Below, one piece after another: positions 1 through 5,323 of a stretch of 6,718 nucleotides of DNA. Location of the stretch: the NCBI GenBank assembly GCA_032111745.1, contig JAULUH010000353.1:1-6718 (forward strand), given 5' to 3'. This DNA is from JAULUH01 sp032111745 (lineage in GTDB: Bacteria; Chloroflexota; Anaerolineae; JAAEKA01). Under the pieces are notes generated by a model that saw only the letters and a program-made list of their open reading frames with translations, was not told the origin of the DNA and searched no databases. A program made the translations under genes and the position numbers. How positions within the stretch are numbered: position 1 is the stretch's first letter; every line of letters begins with the position of its first letter.

Positions 1-70
1 GGATCCTGGGCCTCGACTCCGTGGTGATGGGACCTCGACGCCGCGATGCTGGCGTAGCTCGATCGTAGAG

Positions 71-75
71 AGGAG
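71..75 (+). promoter_or_regulatory. Ribosome binding site deciding a TTG start
   Basis: AGGAG lies 10 nt before the TTG at 86. It is the only good Shine-Dalgarno sequence near the beginning of the membrane-protein frame. It is the reason to prefer TTG at 86, because the same reading frame stays open back to position 2 of the window. Confidence 0.6.
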
Positions 76-85
76 TAACCCGACT

Positions 86-517
86 TTGTCCATCAATGTA
101 CCGTCCACTGCTCTACCTAAGCCGTCTATTGGTACCATTTGGAAGGCTGGCATTCTCGGCGCGGTGGTGGCGGCGGCCGTGAATGCCTTGTTGTACTTCA
201 TTGGCCGCCCGCTGGGAGCGTTTCCGTCGGACGTGTTGACTCCCATGGGCCTGCCCATCGAACTCCCTGCCGTGATCATGCTGTCGGTAGTGGGTGTCCT
301 GGCGGGCACGCTGGTTTACACGTTGCTGACGCGCTTTCTGAGCACTGCGCGGGCCAATCGTTGGTTTGTGATCATCGCCATCATCGTGCTGATCGCAATG
401 GCTGCGTCACCCTTCTCACTGCCGGGTGCGCCCATGAGCCAGATCATCGTGCTGGAGATCATGCACCTGGTGGCGGGTGTGGCTGCGATCTACTTTTTGA
501 CCCGCTGGCGGCAGTAG
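86..517 (+). CDS. Small four-helix integral membrane protein, DUF6069-like
   Basis: The 143-residue product has four hydrophobic stretches at about residues 20-40, 61-84, 91-109 and 118-138, with short polar turns, and ends in a basic tail (TRWRQ). There is no signal peptide and no catalytic motif. The layout, the length, the proline-rich loop after helix 1 (GRPLGAFPSDVLTPMGLP) and the M-H-L-x-A-G segment in helix 4 resemble the DUF6069 family of uncharacterised membrane proteins; this is recognition by eye, without a profile search. The function is unknown. The start is TTG at 86, supported by AGGAG at 71-75. The frame is open to the left edge, so a longer protein starting outside the window cannot be fully excluded. 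The ATP-grasp gene starts 63 nt downstream on the same strand, so the two may be co-transcribed. Confidence 0.75.
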   Translation: MSINVPSTALPKPSIGTIWKAGILGAVVAAAVNALLYFIGRPLGAFPSDVLTPMGLPIELPAVIMLSVVGVLAGTLVYTLLTRFLSTARANRWFVIIAIIVLIAMAASPFSLPGAPMSQIIVLEIMHLVAGVAAIYFLTRWRQ

Positions 518-580
518 GCGATTGGCGTCTGCAGCGGTGAACGACCTCAACTCATCTCGAGCCCCTATGGCTGGCCAACA

Positions 581-2140
581 ATGACATCTGCGAACGATGC
601 ATCTGCCTCATACGACTTAGGCATGACTCCCGAGGAAGCGGCGGCGCGGTTTGACGTGTTGCAGGAGAAACTGGTGCCGTTATGGCAGTCGATTCGGGCC
701 ATGAGCCAGGAGCCGCAGACCATCGTGGTGGTGCCGTCCATGACGCTGGACGTGGACGTGTCGGCGTCAATGCTGCGGGCCTACGAGGAGCGGTTTCTAT
801 TCATCCTGCTCTTGTTGCGCCAGCCGCGGGCGCGGCTGGTGTATGTGACCTCCCAGGCGATCCGGCCCGAGGTCGTGGATTACTATTTGCATCTCCTGCC
901 TGGAGTGATCGCCAGCCACGCGCGCAAGCGGCTCTTCCTGGTGTCGCCGCTGGATGGCTCTTCCCAGCCGCTGAGCTTGAAGATCCTGATGCGGCCCAAC
1001 CTGGTGCGGCACATCCGGTCGTTGATCCTCGATCCCGACCGCGCGCATGTGGTGCCGTTCCTGACCACCGAGCTGGAGCGGGACCTGGCGCTGAAGCTGG
1101 GCATACCCATGTACGGGGCAGACCCCAAGTTTCACCACTTCGGCACCAAGAGCGGGTGCCGGCGGCTGTTCGCGGAGGAGGGGGTGAACCATCCCCTGGG
1201 CGTGGAGGGCGTGGCCAGCGCAGAGGAGGCGGTGGACGCCATCGTGCACCTGCGCGGCCAGCGGCCGGCCATGAGCCAGGTCATCGTGAAGCATGACGAG
1301 GGGGTCAGTGGGATGGGCAATGCGGTGGTCGATCTCCAGGGCCTGCCGAGCCCGGGGGACCCAGCCGAGCGAGCTGCGGTGGTGGAGCGGCTGCGGGCCA
1401 TGCAGTTGGAGGTGCCAGAGCTGACAGTGGATTGGTACATGGAAAGGCTGGCTCGCCATGGCGGCATCGTGGAGGAGCGGATCAGGGGCAAGGAGTTTCG
1501 CAGCCCCAGCGCGCAACTGCGGATCACGCCTCTCGGCGCGGTCGAGTTGCTGTCGACCCACGACCAGCTGCTGGGTGGGCCAAGCGGGCAGAGCTACCTG
1601 GGAGCGCGCTTTCCGGCCGACCCGGGGTATGCACCGGCCATCATGCGTGAGGCGGCCAAGGTGGGCCGGCGGCTGGCCCGGGAGGGGGTGTTGGGCCGTT
1701 TCGCCATCGACTTCGTAGCTGTCTGCAACGATAGGCACGAGTGGGAAGCGTATGCCATCGAGCTGAACCTGCGCAAGGGTGGCACGACTCATCCTTTCCT
1801 GACGCTGCAGTTCCTGACTGACGGCAGCTATGATGCAGAGGCCGGTGTCTTCGTGACCCCACGCGGGCAGCACAAGTACTTCGTGGCCAGCGACCACATG
1901 GAGTCGCCGTTGTATCGCGTATTCACGCCGGACGACATCTTCGACATCATGGCGTGTGCCGACCTGCACTTCTGCCAGTCAAGGCAGGCTGGAGTGGTGT
2001 TTCACATGTTGAGCGCGCTGGGGGAGTTTGGCCGGCTGGGGGTGACGGCGGTGGGCAACTCGCCGGAGGAGGCGGAGGAGTATTACCAGCGGACGGTGGC
2101 GGCGTTGGACGAGGCGGCGCGCGCGGCAAAGGGCGAGTAA
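581..2140 (+). CDS. ATP-grasp peptide ligase, PGM1-related
   Basis: The 519-residue protein looks like a complete, cytosolic ATP-grasp carboxylate-amine ligase of the PGM1 type. PGM1 is the pheganomycin ligase, which joins an amino-acid-like acyl donor to the N terminus of a peptide. Residues about 45-185 form a pre-ATP-grasp domain (LVYVTSQAIRPEVVDYYLHLLPG, 86-108). The ATP-grasp part carries VIVKHDEGVSGMGN at 234-247 (nucleotide-binding lysine K237 and glycine loop), VEER at 297-300 (adenine-side glutamates), FAIDFVAV at 374-381 and IELNLRKGGTTHP at 393-405. In the last, E394 and N396 fit the metal ligands and R398 the phosphate contact. The tail from about 465 (GVVFHMLSALGEFGRLGVTAVG) matches the PGM1 C-terminal domain. 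ATG 581 is the first start after the in-frame stop at 515-517; it has no clear Shine-Dalgarno sequence, which fits translation from a transcript shared with the upstream gene. No precursor peptide or tailoring gene is visible nearby, so the substrate is unknown. Confidence 0.85.
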   Translation: MTSANDASASYDLGMTPEEAAARFDVLQEKLVPLWQSIRAMSQEPQTIVVVPSMTLDVDVSASMLRAYEERFLFILLLLRQPRARLVYVTSQAIRPEVVDYYLHLLPGVIASHARKRLFLVSPLDGSSQPLSLKILMRPNLVRHIRSLILDPDRAHVVPFLTTELERDLALKLGIPMYGADPKFHHFGTKSGCRRLFAEEGVNHPLGVEGVASAEEAVDAIVHLRGQRPAMSQVIVKHDEGVSGMGNAVVDLQGLPSPGDPAERAAVVERLRAMQLEVPELTVDWYMERLARHGGIVEERIRGKEFRSPSAQLRITPLGAVELLSTHDQLLGGPSGQSYLGARFPADPGYAPAIMREAAKVGRRLAREGVLGRFAIDFVAVCNDRHEWEAYAIELNLRKGGTTHPFLTLQFLTDGSYDAEAGVFVTPRGQHKYFVASDHMESPLYRVFTPDDIFDIMACADLHFCQSRQAGVVFHMLSALGEFGRLGVTAVGNSPEEAEEYYQRTVAALDEAARAAKGE

Positions 2141-2419
2141 GGGAGAATCAGGAAAGCGCGGAGGGGACGAAGTGCTCGGCACAGCGGGAGGTGCGGGACT
2201 CAGGCCATGTCAGGGGAGTGACAGACTGGGCGGCCATATCATCCCGGAACGGGACGGAGGGCCGCGCCCTACGAGGGGATAGGTGTTGCGCACCAATTAG
2301 TACGGCGAGGATGGCGACTGTAACTGGCGATAGGCGGGGCCAGAACGGCATTAGTTGGAACTGATGGAGGAGAGCTCGCCCATACGAAAGGACGCGAAGG
2401 GGGCGAGGATGAGTGGGGG
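2141..2419. other. Convergent intergenic region with small hairpins
   Basis: These 279 nt separate the ends of the ligase and receptor genes. I see no convincing coding frame, tRNA or standard terminator. There are two adjacent 5-bp hairpins: TCCCG/CGGGA at 2242-2254 with loop GAA, and AGGGC/GCCCT at 2258-2270 with loop CGC. Neither is followed by a T tract on either strand. The second is part of a repeat also present at 5300-5322. One GCGAAGG unit at 2394-2400 matches the repeated units found at 5239-5279. Confidence 0.6.
2255..2277. repeat. Palindromic intergenic repeat, copy 1
   Basis: The arms CGGAGGGC and GCCCTACG flank a 3-nt centre (CGC), followed by AGGGG. The same arms occur at 5300-5316 with a 1-nt centre. 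Both copies sit in gaps between convergent gene ends. This looks like a dispersed, REP-like element, but two copies in one window are only suggestive. Confidence 0.45.
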
Positions 2420-3574
2420 TTAGCTGTCGCCGGCAACGGTGAACCAACGGTCATAGATTTGCCAGTAGGTGCCATCCTCGAAGATGTCCAGCAAGGCCCG
2501 GTTGATCATCTCACGCTCCGGGCTGCCCTCGGGCATGGCGATGCCGTAGTCCTGGGGTTCAAAGATCTCACCGACTACATGCACCTTATTCAGGCCTTCC
2601 GTGGCGGCGTAGTACAGGAGCACCGGGGAATCGTAGACCACGGCGTCGACGGTGCCGCTCTCCAGCAGGGCATAGGCATCTTCAATAACCCCGACTCGCG
2701 TGTAGGGCAGGCGCTGCTCATCGAGGTACTGGGCGGCCGTACTGTTGGCGACCGTAGCGAGGCGTTTGCCCGCCAGGTCTCCGGGTCCACTGATGAGGCC
2801 TTCGATGCGGCTCAGGGTGAGCTGAGAGGTGATATTGGCAGTGAAGGTGGCTACGAGCAGCAGGCTGATGAACATCCAGAACATGGCCAACAGGCGACCC
2901 ATGATGGTCTTGGCGGTGCGATCGCCATAGCCGACGGTGACCAGCGTGACCACGGTATACCAGATGCCCTCCCACACGCCGCGCAGATAAGAGGAGGGGA
3001 AGTCCGGGTTGCGCCGGCGCTCGAGCAGCCAGAAGGTGTGCCCCATGACCACGACCAACACGAACAGGATGATGATAATGGTCCAGAAGGACCGGGACTC
3101 GATCAGTCCGCGGGCCAGTGTGAAGGGCGTCGTCCATTGGGAGGAGCTGGGCTGGGCGGTCATGATCTGCAGCCCTGCTTCGAAGTAGGGCTGCGAGAAG
3201 TCTATGGTTTCTTCGCGAGACTTGGTGATGCTGATACCGGTAATGGCGATATCGGCCCGCTTTTGCTCGACGGCATCCAACTGATCCGTGACCGTGTCCA
3301 CGTACTGGTACTCGTAGTTGCGATCGATACGCCGGGCGATTTCCTGCCACAGGTCGATGCTGAAGCCCTGGTAGGAATCACCCGTTTTGGGGAAGACAAA
3401 GGGCACCAGGGGCTTGATGACGACACGCAGGGGTGGGGGAGGCTCGGTCTGCGCGGAGAGGGGCTGGACCATGGTGGCCAGGGCCAGGAAGACGAAGAGG
3501 CTGGCGAAGATGGCGGCGAGGGTTCGCAGGAGCCAGCGGGAGCCAGCGTGGCGTGGGGTCTGATGCAGGTTCAT
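2420..3574 (-). CDS. Prokaryotic ionotropic glutamate receptor, GluR0-like potassium channel
   Basis: The product is a ligand-gated potassium channel subunit of the GluR0 type: an amino-acid-binding bilobed domain outside the membrane is interrupted by a two-helix pore loop. With the start at 3574 it has 384 residues, close to Synechocystis GluR0 (about 400). Residues 13-41 form a signal peptide or anchor ending LSAQ. Lobe 1 runs about 49-147 and contains GISITKSREETIDFSQPY, with T117 and R120 at the positions that hold the ligand carboxylate. M1 is about 162-184. The pore loop carries the perfect potassium filter TVGYGD (213-218). The next helix is about 226-245 and ends in ATFTANITSQLT (242-253), a variant of the eukaryotic SYTANLAAF gate. 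Lobe 2 has ANSTAAQYL (S278, T279) and VVYDSPV (D315, the expected amine-binding acid). A GTG start at 3589 would add five residues; ATG 3574 has the better-placed ribosome site. The ligand is probably an amino acid, but which one cannot be read from the sequence. Confidence 0.9.
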   Translation of the reverse strand: MNLHQTPRHAGSRWLLRTLAAIFASLFVFLALATMVQPLSAQTEPPPPLRVVIKPLVPFVFPKTGDSYQGFSIDLWQEIARRIDRNYEYQYVDTVTDQLDAVEQKRADIAITGISITKSREETIDFSQPYFEAGLQIMTAQPSSSQWTTPFTLARGLIESRSFWTIIIILFVLVVVMGHTFWLLERRRNPDFPSSYLRGVWEGIWYTVVTLVTVGYGDRTAKTIMGRLLAMFWMFISLLLVATFTANITSQLTLSRIEGLISGPGDLAGKRLATVANSTAAQYLDEQRLPYTRVGVIEDAYALLESGTVDAVVYDSPVLLYYAATEGLNKVHVVGEIFEPQDYGIAMPEGSPEREMINRALLDIFEDGTYWQIYDRWFTVAGDS

Positions 3575-3583
3575 GGATGATAG

Positions 3584-3591
3584 CTCCACCT
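3584..3591 (-). promoter_or_regulatory. Ribosome binding site of the receptor-channel gene
   Basis: On the minus strand AGGTGGAG precedes ATG 3574 by 9 nt. It overlaps the alternative GTG start at 3589-3587, which has no comparable site of its own. This favours the ATG start. Confidence 0.6.
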
Positions 3592-3621
3592 CATGCTCGA
3601 TGAGTGGCGGGTTGACAGGCG

Positions 3622-3641
3622 AACGGGCAGGGCGACCCGTT
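3622..3641. repeat. Inverted repeat AACGGG-N8-CCCGTT
   Basis: Two perfect 6-bp arms, AACGGG at 3622-3627 and CCCGTT at 3636-3641, surround 8 nt. The element would lie in the 5' untranslated region of the receptor-channel transcript, about 48-67 nt before its ATG. It could be a small operator or an RNA hairpin; chance is also possible for 6-bp arms. Confidence 0.3.
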
Positions 3642-3666
3642 GGAACGCCGAAGGAGGACCAAACTC

Positions 3667-3711
3667 ATGGCACAAAAGGTTCGATGCAGTCCTAGACAGA
3701 GAGGATACTGA
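3667..3711 (+). CDS. Possible 14-residue small ORF with perfect Shine-Dalgarno
   Basis: AAGGAGG at 3651-3657 is a full anti-16S match and sits 9 nt before ATG 3667. The ATG opens a frame encoding MAQKVRCSPRQRGY, stopping at TGA 3709-3711. The peptide is short and strongly basic, with one cysteine. I do not recognise it. There is no convincing plus-strand promoter in front: TTGACA at 3612-3617 lacks a -10 partner at the right distance. It may be a real leader or small protein, a remnant of a lost gene, or chance. Confidence 0.25.
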   Translation: MAQKVRCSPRQRGY

Positions 3712-3730
3712 ACTTGGCTGGATTGTGCAA
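3702..3730 (-). promoter_or_regulatory. Possible promoter of the receptor-channel gene
   Basis: On the minus strand TTGCAC (3730-3725) and TATCCT (3707-3702) are separated by exactly 17 nt and face the receptor gene. The hexamers match the sigma-70 consensus at only three and four positions respectively, so this is a weak prediction. It would leave a leader of about 120 nt that includes the inverted repeat at 3622-3641. Confidence 0.3.
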
Positions 3731-3805
3731 GGATAGGAGCCGGAAAGATGAATGCGTTGGTAGTCGTTAATAGAAGGGCGTCGCATGGCGAGGATGGGGG
3801 GAGGA

Positions 3806-3839
3806 AGGTGCAACGCACTTCGGAAAGTGCATTGCACCT
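3806..3839. promoter_or_regulatory. 34-bp palindrome, probable operator upstream of kynureninase
   Basis: Outer arms AGGTGCAA (3806-3813) and TTGCACCT (3832-3839) are perfect. After one mismatch (C3814/A3831) the inner arms GCACTT (3815-3820) and AAGTGC (3825-3830) are also perfect, around the centre CGGA. The palindrome covers the whole -35 region and its right end shares the T of the extended -10 element. Binding by a dimeric regulator here would block RNA polymerase, or activate it if the factor recruits polymerase. The regulator is not encoded in the window. Because transcription starts downstream, it would act as DNA rather than as an RNA hairpin of the kynureninase transcript. Confidence 0.65.
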
Positions 3840-3847
3840 GGTATAAT
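3839..3847 (+). promoter_or_regulatory. Extended -10 promoter of kynureninase
   Basis: TGGTATAAT is a perfect extended -10 element (TG-N-TATAAT; hexamer 3842-3847). No good -35 hexamer is found 16-18 nt upstream, as is usual for extended -10 promoters; that space is filled by the palindrome. The expected transcription start is near 3853-3855, giving a leader of about 95 nt before ATG 3949. Confidence 0.65.
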
Positions 3848-3948
3848 GGGTGGCATGGGACTGCGACAACGGCGGGCCTGGACTCTGTGGAGCTGCAAGC
3901 ACGGGTGCGAGGCTCGCCGCATTCTGGAGGCGGAGATCTAGGAGAACG

Positions 3949-5211
3949 ATGAGAACAGACCTGGCGCATGCGTTGAGCCTGGATGCGGAGGACCCGCTGG
4001 CAAGCTTTCGGGATCGTTTTGTCATTGCAGATCCTGGCCTGGTGTACCTGGATGGCAACTCCCTGGGGAGGTTGCCCGTGGCCGCGGGCGAGGTCGCCGC
4101 GGACCTGGTACACCGCCAGTGGGGCGAGCGGCTGATCAAGGGGTGGAACGAGGGCTGGTGGCAAGCGCCGGAGCGGGTGGGGGCGAAGATCGCGCGGCTG
4201 TTGGGCGCGCAGGAGGACGAGGTGATCGTGGCGGACTCGACGTCGGTGAACCTGTTCAAGCTGGTGGTGGCGGCGCTACGCCAGCAAGGGGAGCGTGCAG
4301 CCATCGTAACCGACGATCTCAACTTTCCCTCGGATCTGTACATTTTGCAGGGCGTGGTGGAGCTGTTGGGAGGCCGGCACCGGCTGGAGGTCGTAGCGTC
4401 GCCTGACGGCATCCATGGGCCGGTGGGGGGGGTGAAAGAGAGGCTCAACCGGGAGACGGCCCTGCTCACGCTATCGCACGTGGTGTTCAAGAGCGGCTAC
4501 ATGTATGACATGGTGGAGCTGACTGCGGCGGCGCACGAGGCAGGTGCGCTGGTGCTATGGGACCTGAGCCATGCGGCGGGTGCGGTGCCTGTGGACCTGA
4601 ATGGGGCCGGTGTTGACCTGGCGGTGGGCTGCAGCTACAAGTATTTGAACGGCGGGCCCGGGGCGCCGGCGTTTCTGTATGTGCGCCGCGATCTGCAGGG
4701 GGCGTTGGGCAACCCCTTGACGGGGTGGTGGGGGCAGGAGAGGCCGTTTGATTTTGGGTTGGAGTACCGGCCGGTGCCGGGGCTGCGGCGATTCCTGAGC
4801 GGGACTCTGCCGGTAATGTCCATGGCCCTCATCGAGCCGGGGGTGGACCTCTTGATGGAGGCCGGGATAGGGGCGCTGCGCGCCAAGTCGGCGCGCCAGA
4901 CGGCGTATTTGATCGGCCTGTGGGAGGCTACGTTGGCTCCCCTGGGGTTCAACCTGAACTCACCGCGCGACGCTGACAGGCGCGGTTCCCACGTGTCGTT
5001 GGGCCATCCAGAGGGGTTGCGGATTGACCTGGCGCTGATCAACGAGATGGGGGTGCTGCCGGACTTTCGCAACCCAGACAACATACGGCTGGGCATTGCG
5101 CCGCTATACACGTCGTATGAGGAGATTTGGGTGGCGGCGGAGAGGATGGCGACTATTGTGCGGGAGGGGCTGTATGAGAAGTATGACGGCCGGGCGCCGG
5201 TGGTGACATAG
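3949..5211 (+). CDS. kynU: Kynureninase
   Basis: Kynureninase is a cytosolic, PLP-dependent, fold-type I enzyme that cleaves L-kynurenine to anthranilate and L-alanine (and 3-hydroxykynurenine to 3-hydroxyanthranilate) in tryptophan breakdown. The 420-residue length is normal for the family. Visible landmarks are VYLDGNSLGRLP (32-43), ADSTSVNLFK (95-104, cofactor phosphate site), FPSDLYILQG (126-135), WDLSHAAGAVPVDL (204-217, with D205 pairing with the PLP ring nitrogen and H208), CSYKYLNGGPGAPAFLYV (228-245, Schiff-base lysine K231), GWWGQERPF (259-267) and FLSGTLPV (282-289). The segment usually ending G-H after the tryptophans reads G-Q here. ATG 3949 follows AGGAG (3940-3944) by 4 nt. A GTG at 3850 in the same frame would add 33 non-homologous residues and would lie upstream of the predicted transcription start. 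No tryptophan dioxygenase or formamidase gene is in the window. Confidence 0.9.
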   Translation: MRTDLAHALSLDAEDPLASFRDRFVIADPGLVYLDGNSLGRLPVAAGEVAADLVHRQWGERLIKGWNEGWWQAPERVGAKIARLLGAQEDEVIVADSTSVNLFKLVVAALRQQGERAAIVTDDLNFPSDLYILQGVVELLGGRHRLEVVASPDGIHGPVGGVKERLNRETALLTLSHVVFKSGYMYDMVELTAAAHEAGALVLWDLSHAAGAVPVDLNGAGVDLAVGCSYKYLNGGPGAPAFLYVRRDLQGALGNPLTGWWGQERPFDFGLEYRPVPGLRRFLSGTLPVMSMALIEPGVDLLMEAGIGALRAKSARQTAYLIGLWEATLAPLGFNLNSPRDADRRGSHVSLGHPEGLRIDLALINEMGVLPDFRNPDNIRLGIAPLYTSYEEIWVAAERMATIVREGLYEKYDGRAPVVT

Positions 5212-5238
5212 CGGAGCGAGGGTTTGGAACACGATGGC

Positions 5239-5279
5239 GCGAAGGTTAGCGAAGGCACGGAGCGCGAAGGGCGCGAAGG
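5239..5279. repeat. Cluster of GCGAAGG repeat units
   Basis: GCGAAGG occurs four times, beginning at 5239, 5249, 5264 and 5273, between the ends of kynureninase and hypE. A fifth copy is in the other convergent gap at 2394-2400. Purine-rich, degenerate repeats of this type are common in intergenic DNA of some environmental high-GC bacteria. No function is known to me. Confidence 0.5.
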
Positions 5280-5299
5280 GGAGGGAACACGGACGGACA

Positions 5300-5322
5300 C
5301 GGAGGGCCGCCCTACGGTGAGG
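5300..5322. repeat. Palindromic intergenic repeat, copy 2
   Basis: CGGAGGGC, a single C, then GCCCTACG, followed by GTGAGGG. It matches copy 1 at 2255-2277 in both arms and differs mainly in the length of the centre. It ends just outside the hypE stop codon and could add a stem to the 3' end of the hyp transcript, but it has no T tract. Confidence 0.45.
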
Positions 5323-5323
5323 G

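Larger units (their letters stand above)
3575..3948. other. Divergent intergenic regulatory region
   Basis: These 374 nt lie between the start of the receptor-channel gene (minus) and the start of kynureninase (plus). From left to right they hold the receptor ribosome site, an inverted repeat at 3622-3641, a 14-codon ORF with a perfect Shine-Dalgarno sequence at 3651-3711, a possible minus-strand promoter at 3702-3730, a large palindrome at 3806-3839, an extended -10 promoter for kynureninase and a leader of about 95 nt. Local stretches are more A/T-rich than the genes. Long frames crossing this region on the minus strand are antisense to kynureninase and are not credible genes. Confidence 0.65.

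Noticed and set aside
1..6. GGATCC at the very start as a cloning junction
   Set aside because: A six-base site at the edge is not evidence of cloning; the window appears to be continuous genomic sequence.
567..584. Five-codon ORF (MAQ-like, MAGQQ) whose TGA overlaps the ATG of the ATP-grasp gene; a similar eight-codon ORF at 3594-3571 (minus) overlaps the receptor ATG
   Set aside because: The ATGA overlaps look like translational coupling, but neither mini-ORF has a Shine-Dalgarno sequence and an ATG followed by A arises often by chance.
797..1969. 390-residue minus-strand frame inside the ATP-grasp gene
   Set aside because: The His/Gln/Arg-rich, low-complexity translation is antisense to a gene with conserved ATP-grasp motifs; it has no support as a gene.
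2242..2270. Rho-independent terminator between the ligase and receptor genes
   Set aside because: Two 5-bp hairpins are present, but no T tract follows on either strand, so a terminator call is not supported.
2459..3580. 373-residue plus-strand frame covering almost the whole receptor-channel gene on the opposite strand
   Set aside because: It is a GC-skew shadow: the composition is Gly/Asp/His/Gln-rich, with no recognisable domain, while the minus-strand protein has clear family motifs throughout.
3850..3948. 33-residue N-terminal extension of kynureninase from GTG 3850
   Set aside because: It lies at or before the predicted transcription start, has no homology to the family, and ATG 3949 has its own ribosome site and gives the normal protein length.
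3591..4490. Minus-strand frames of 299 and 197 residues across the kynureninase start and the divergent promoter region
   Set aside because: They are antisense to kynureninase, are Ser/Pro/Arg-rich, and cross the palindrome and promoter; no family resemblance.
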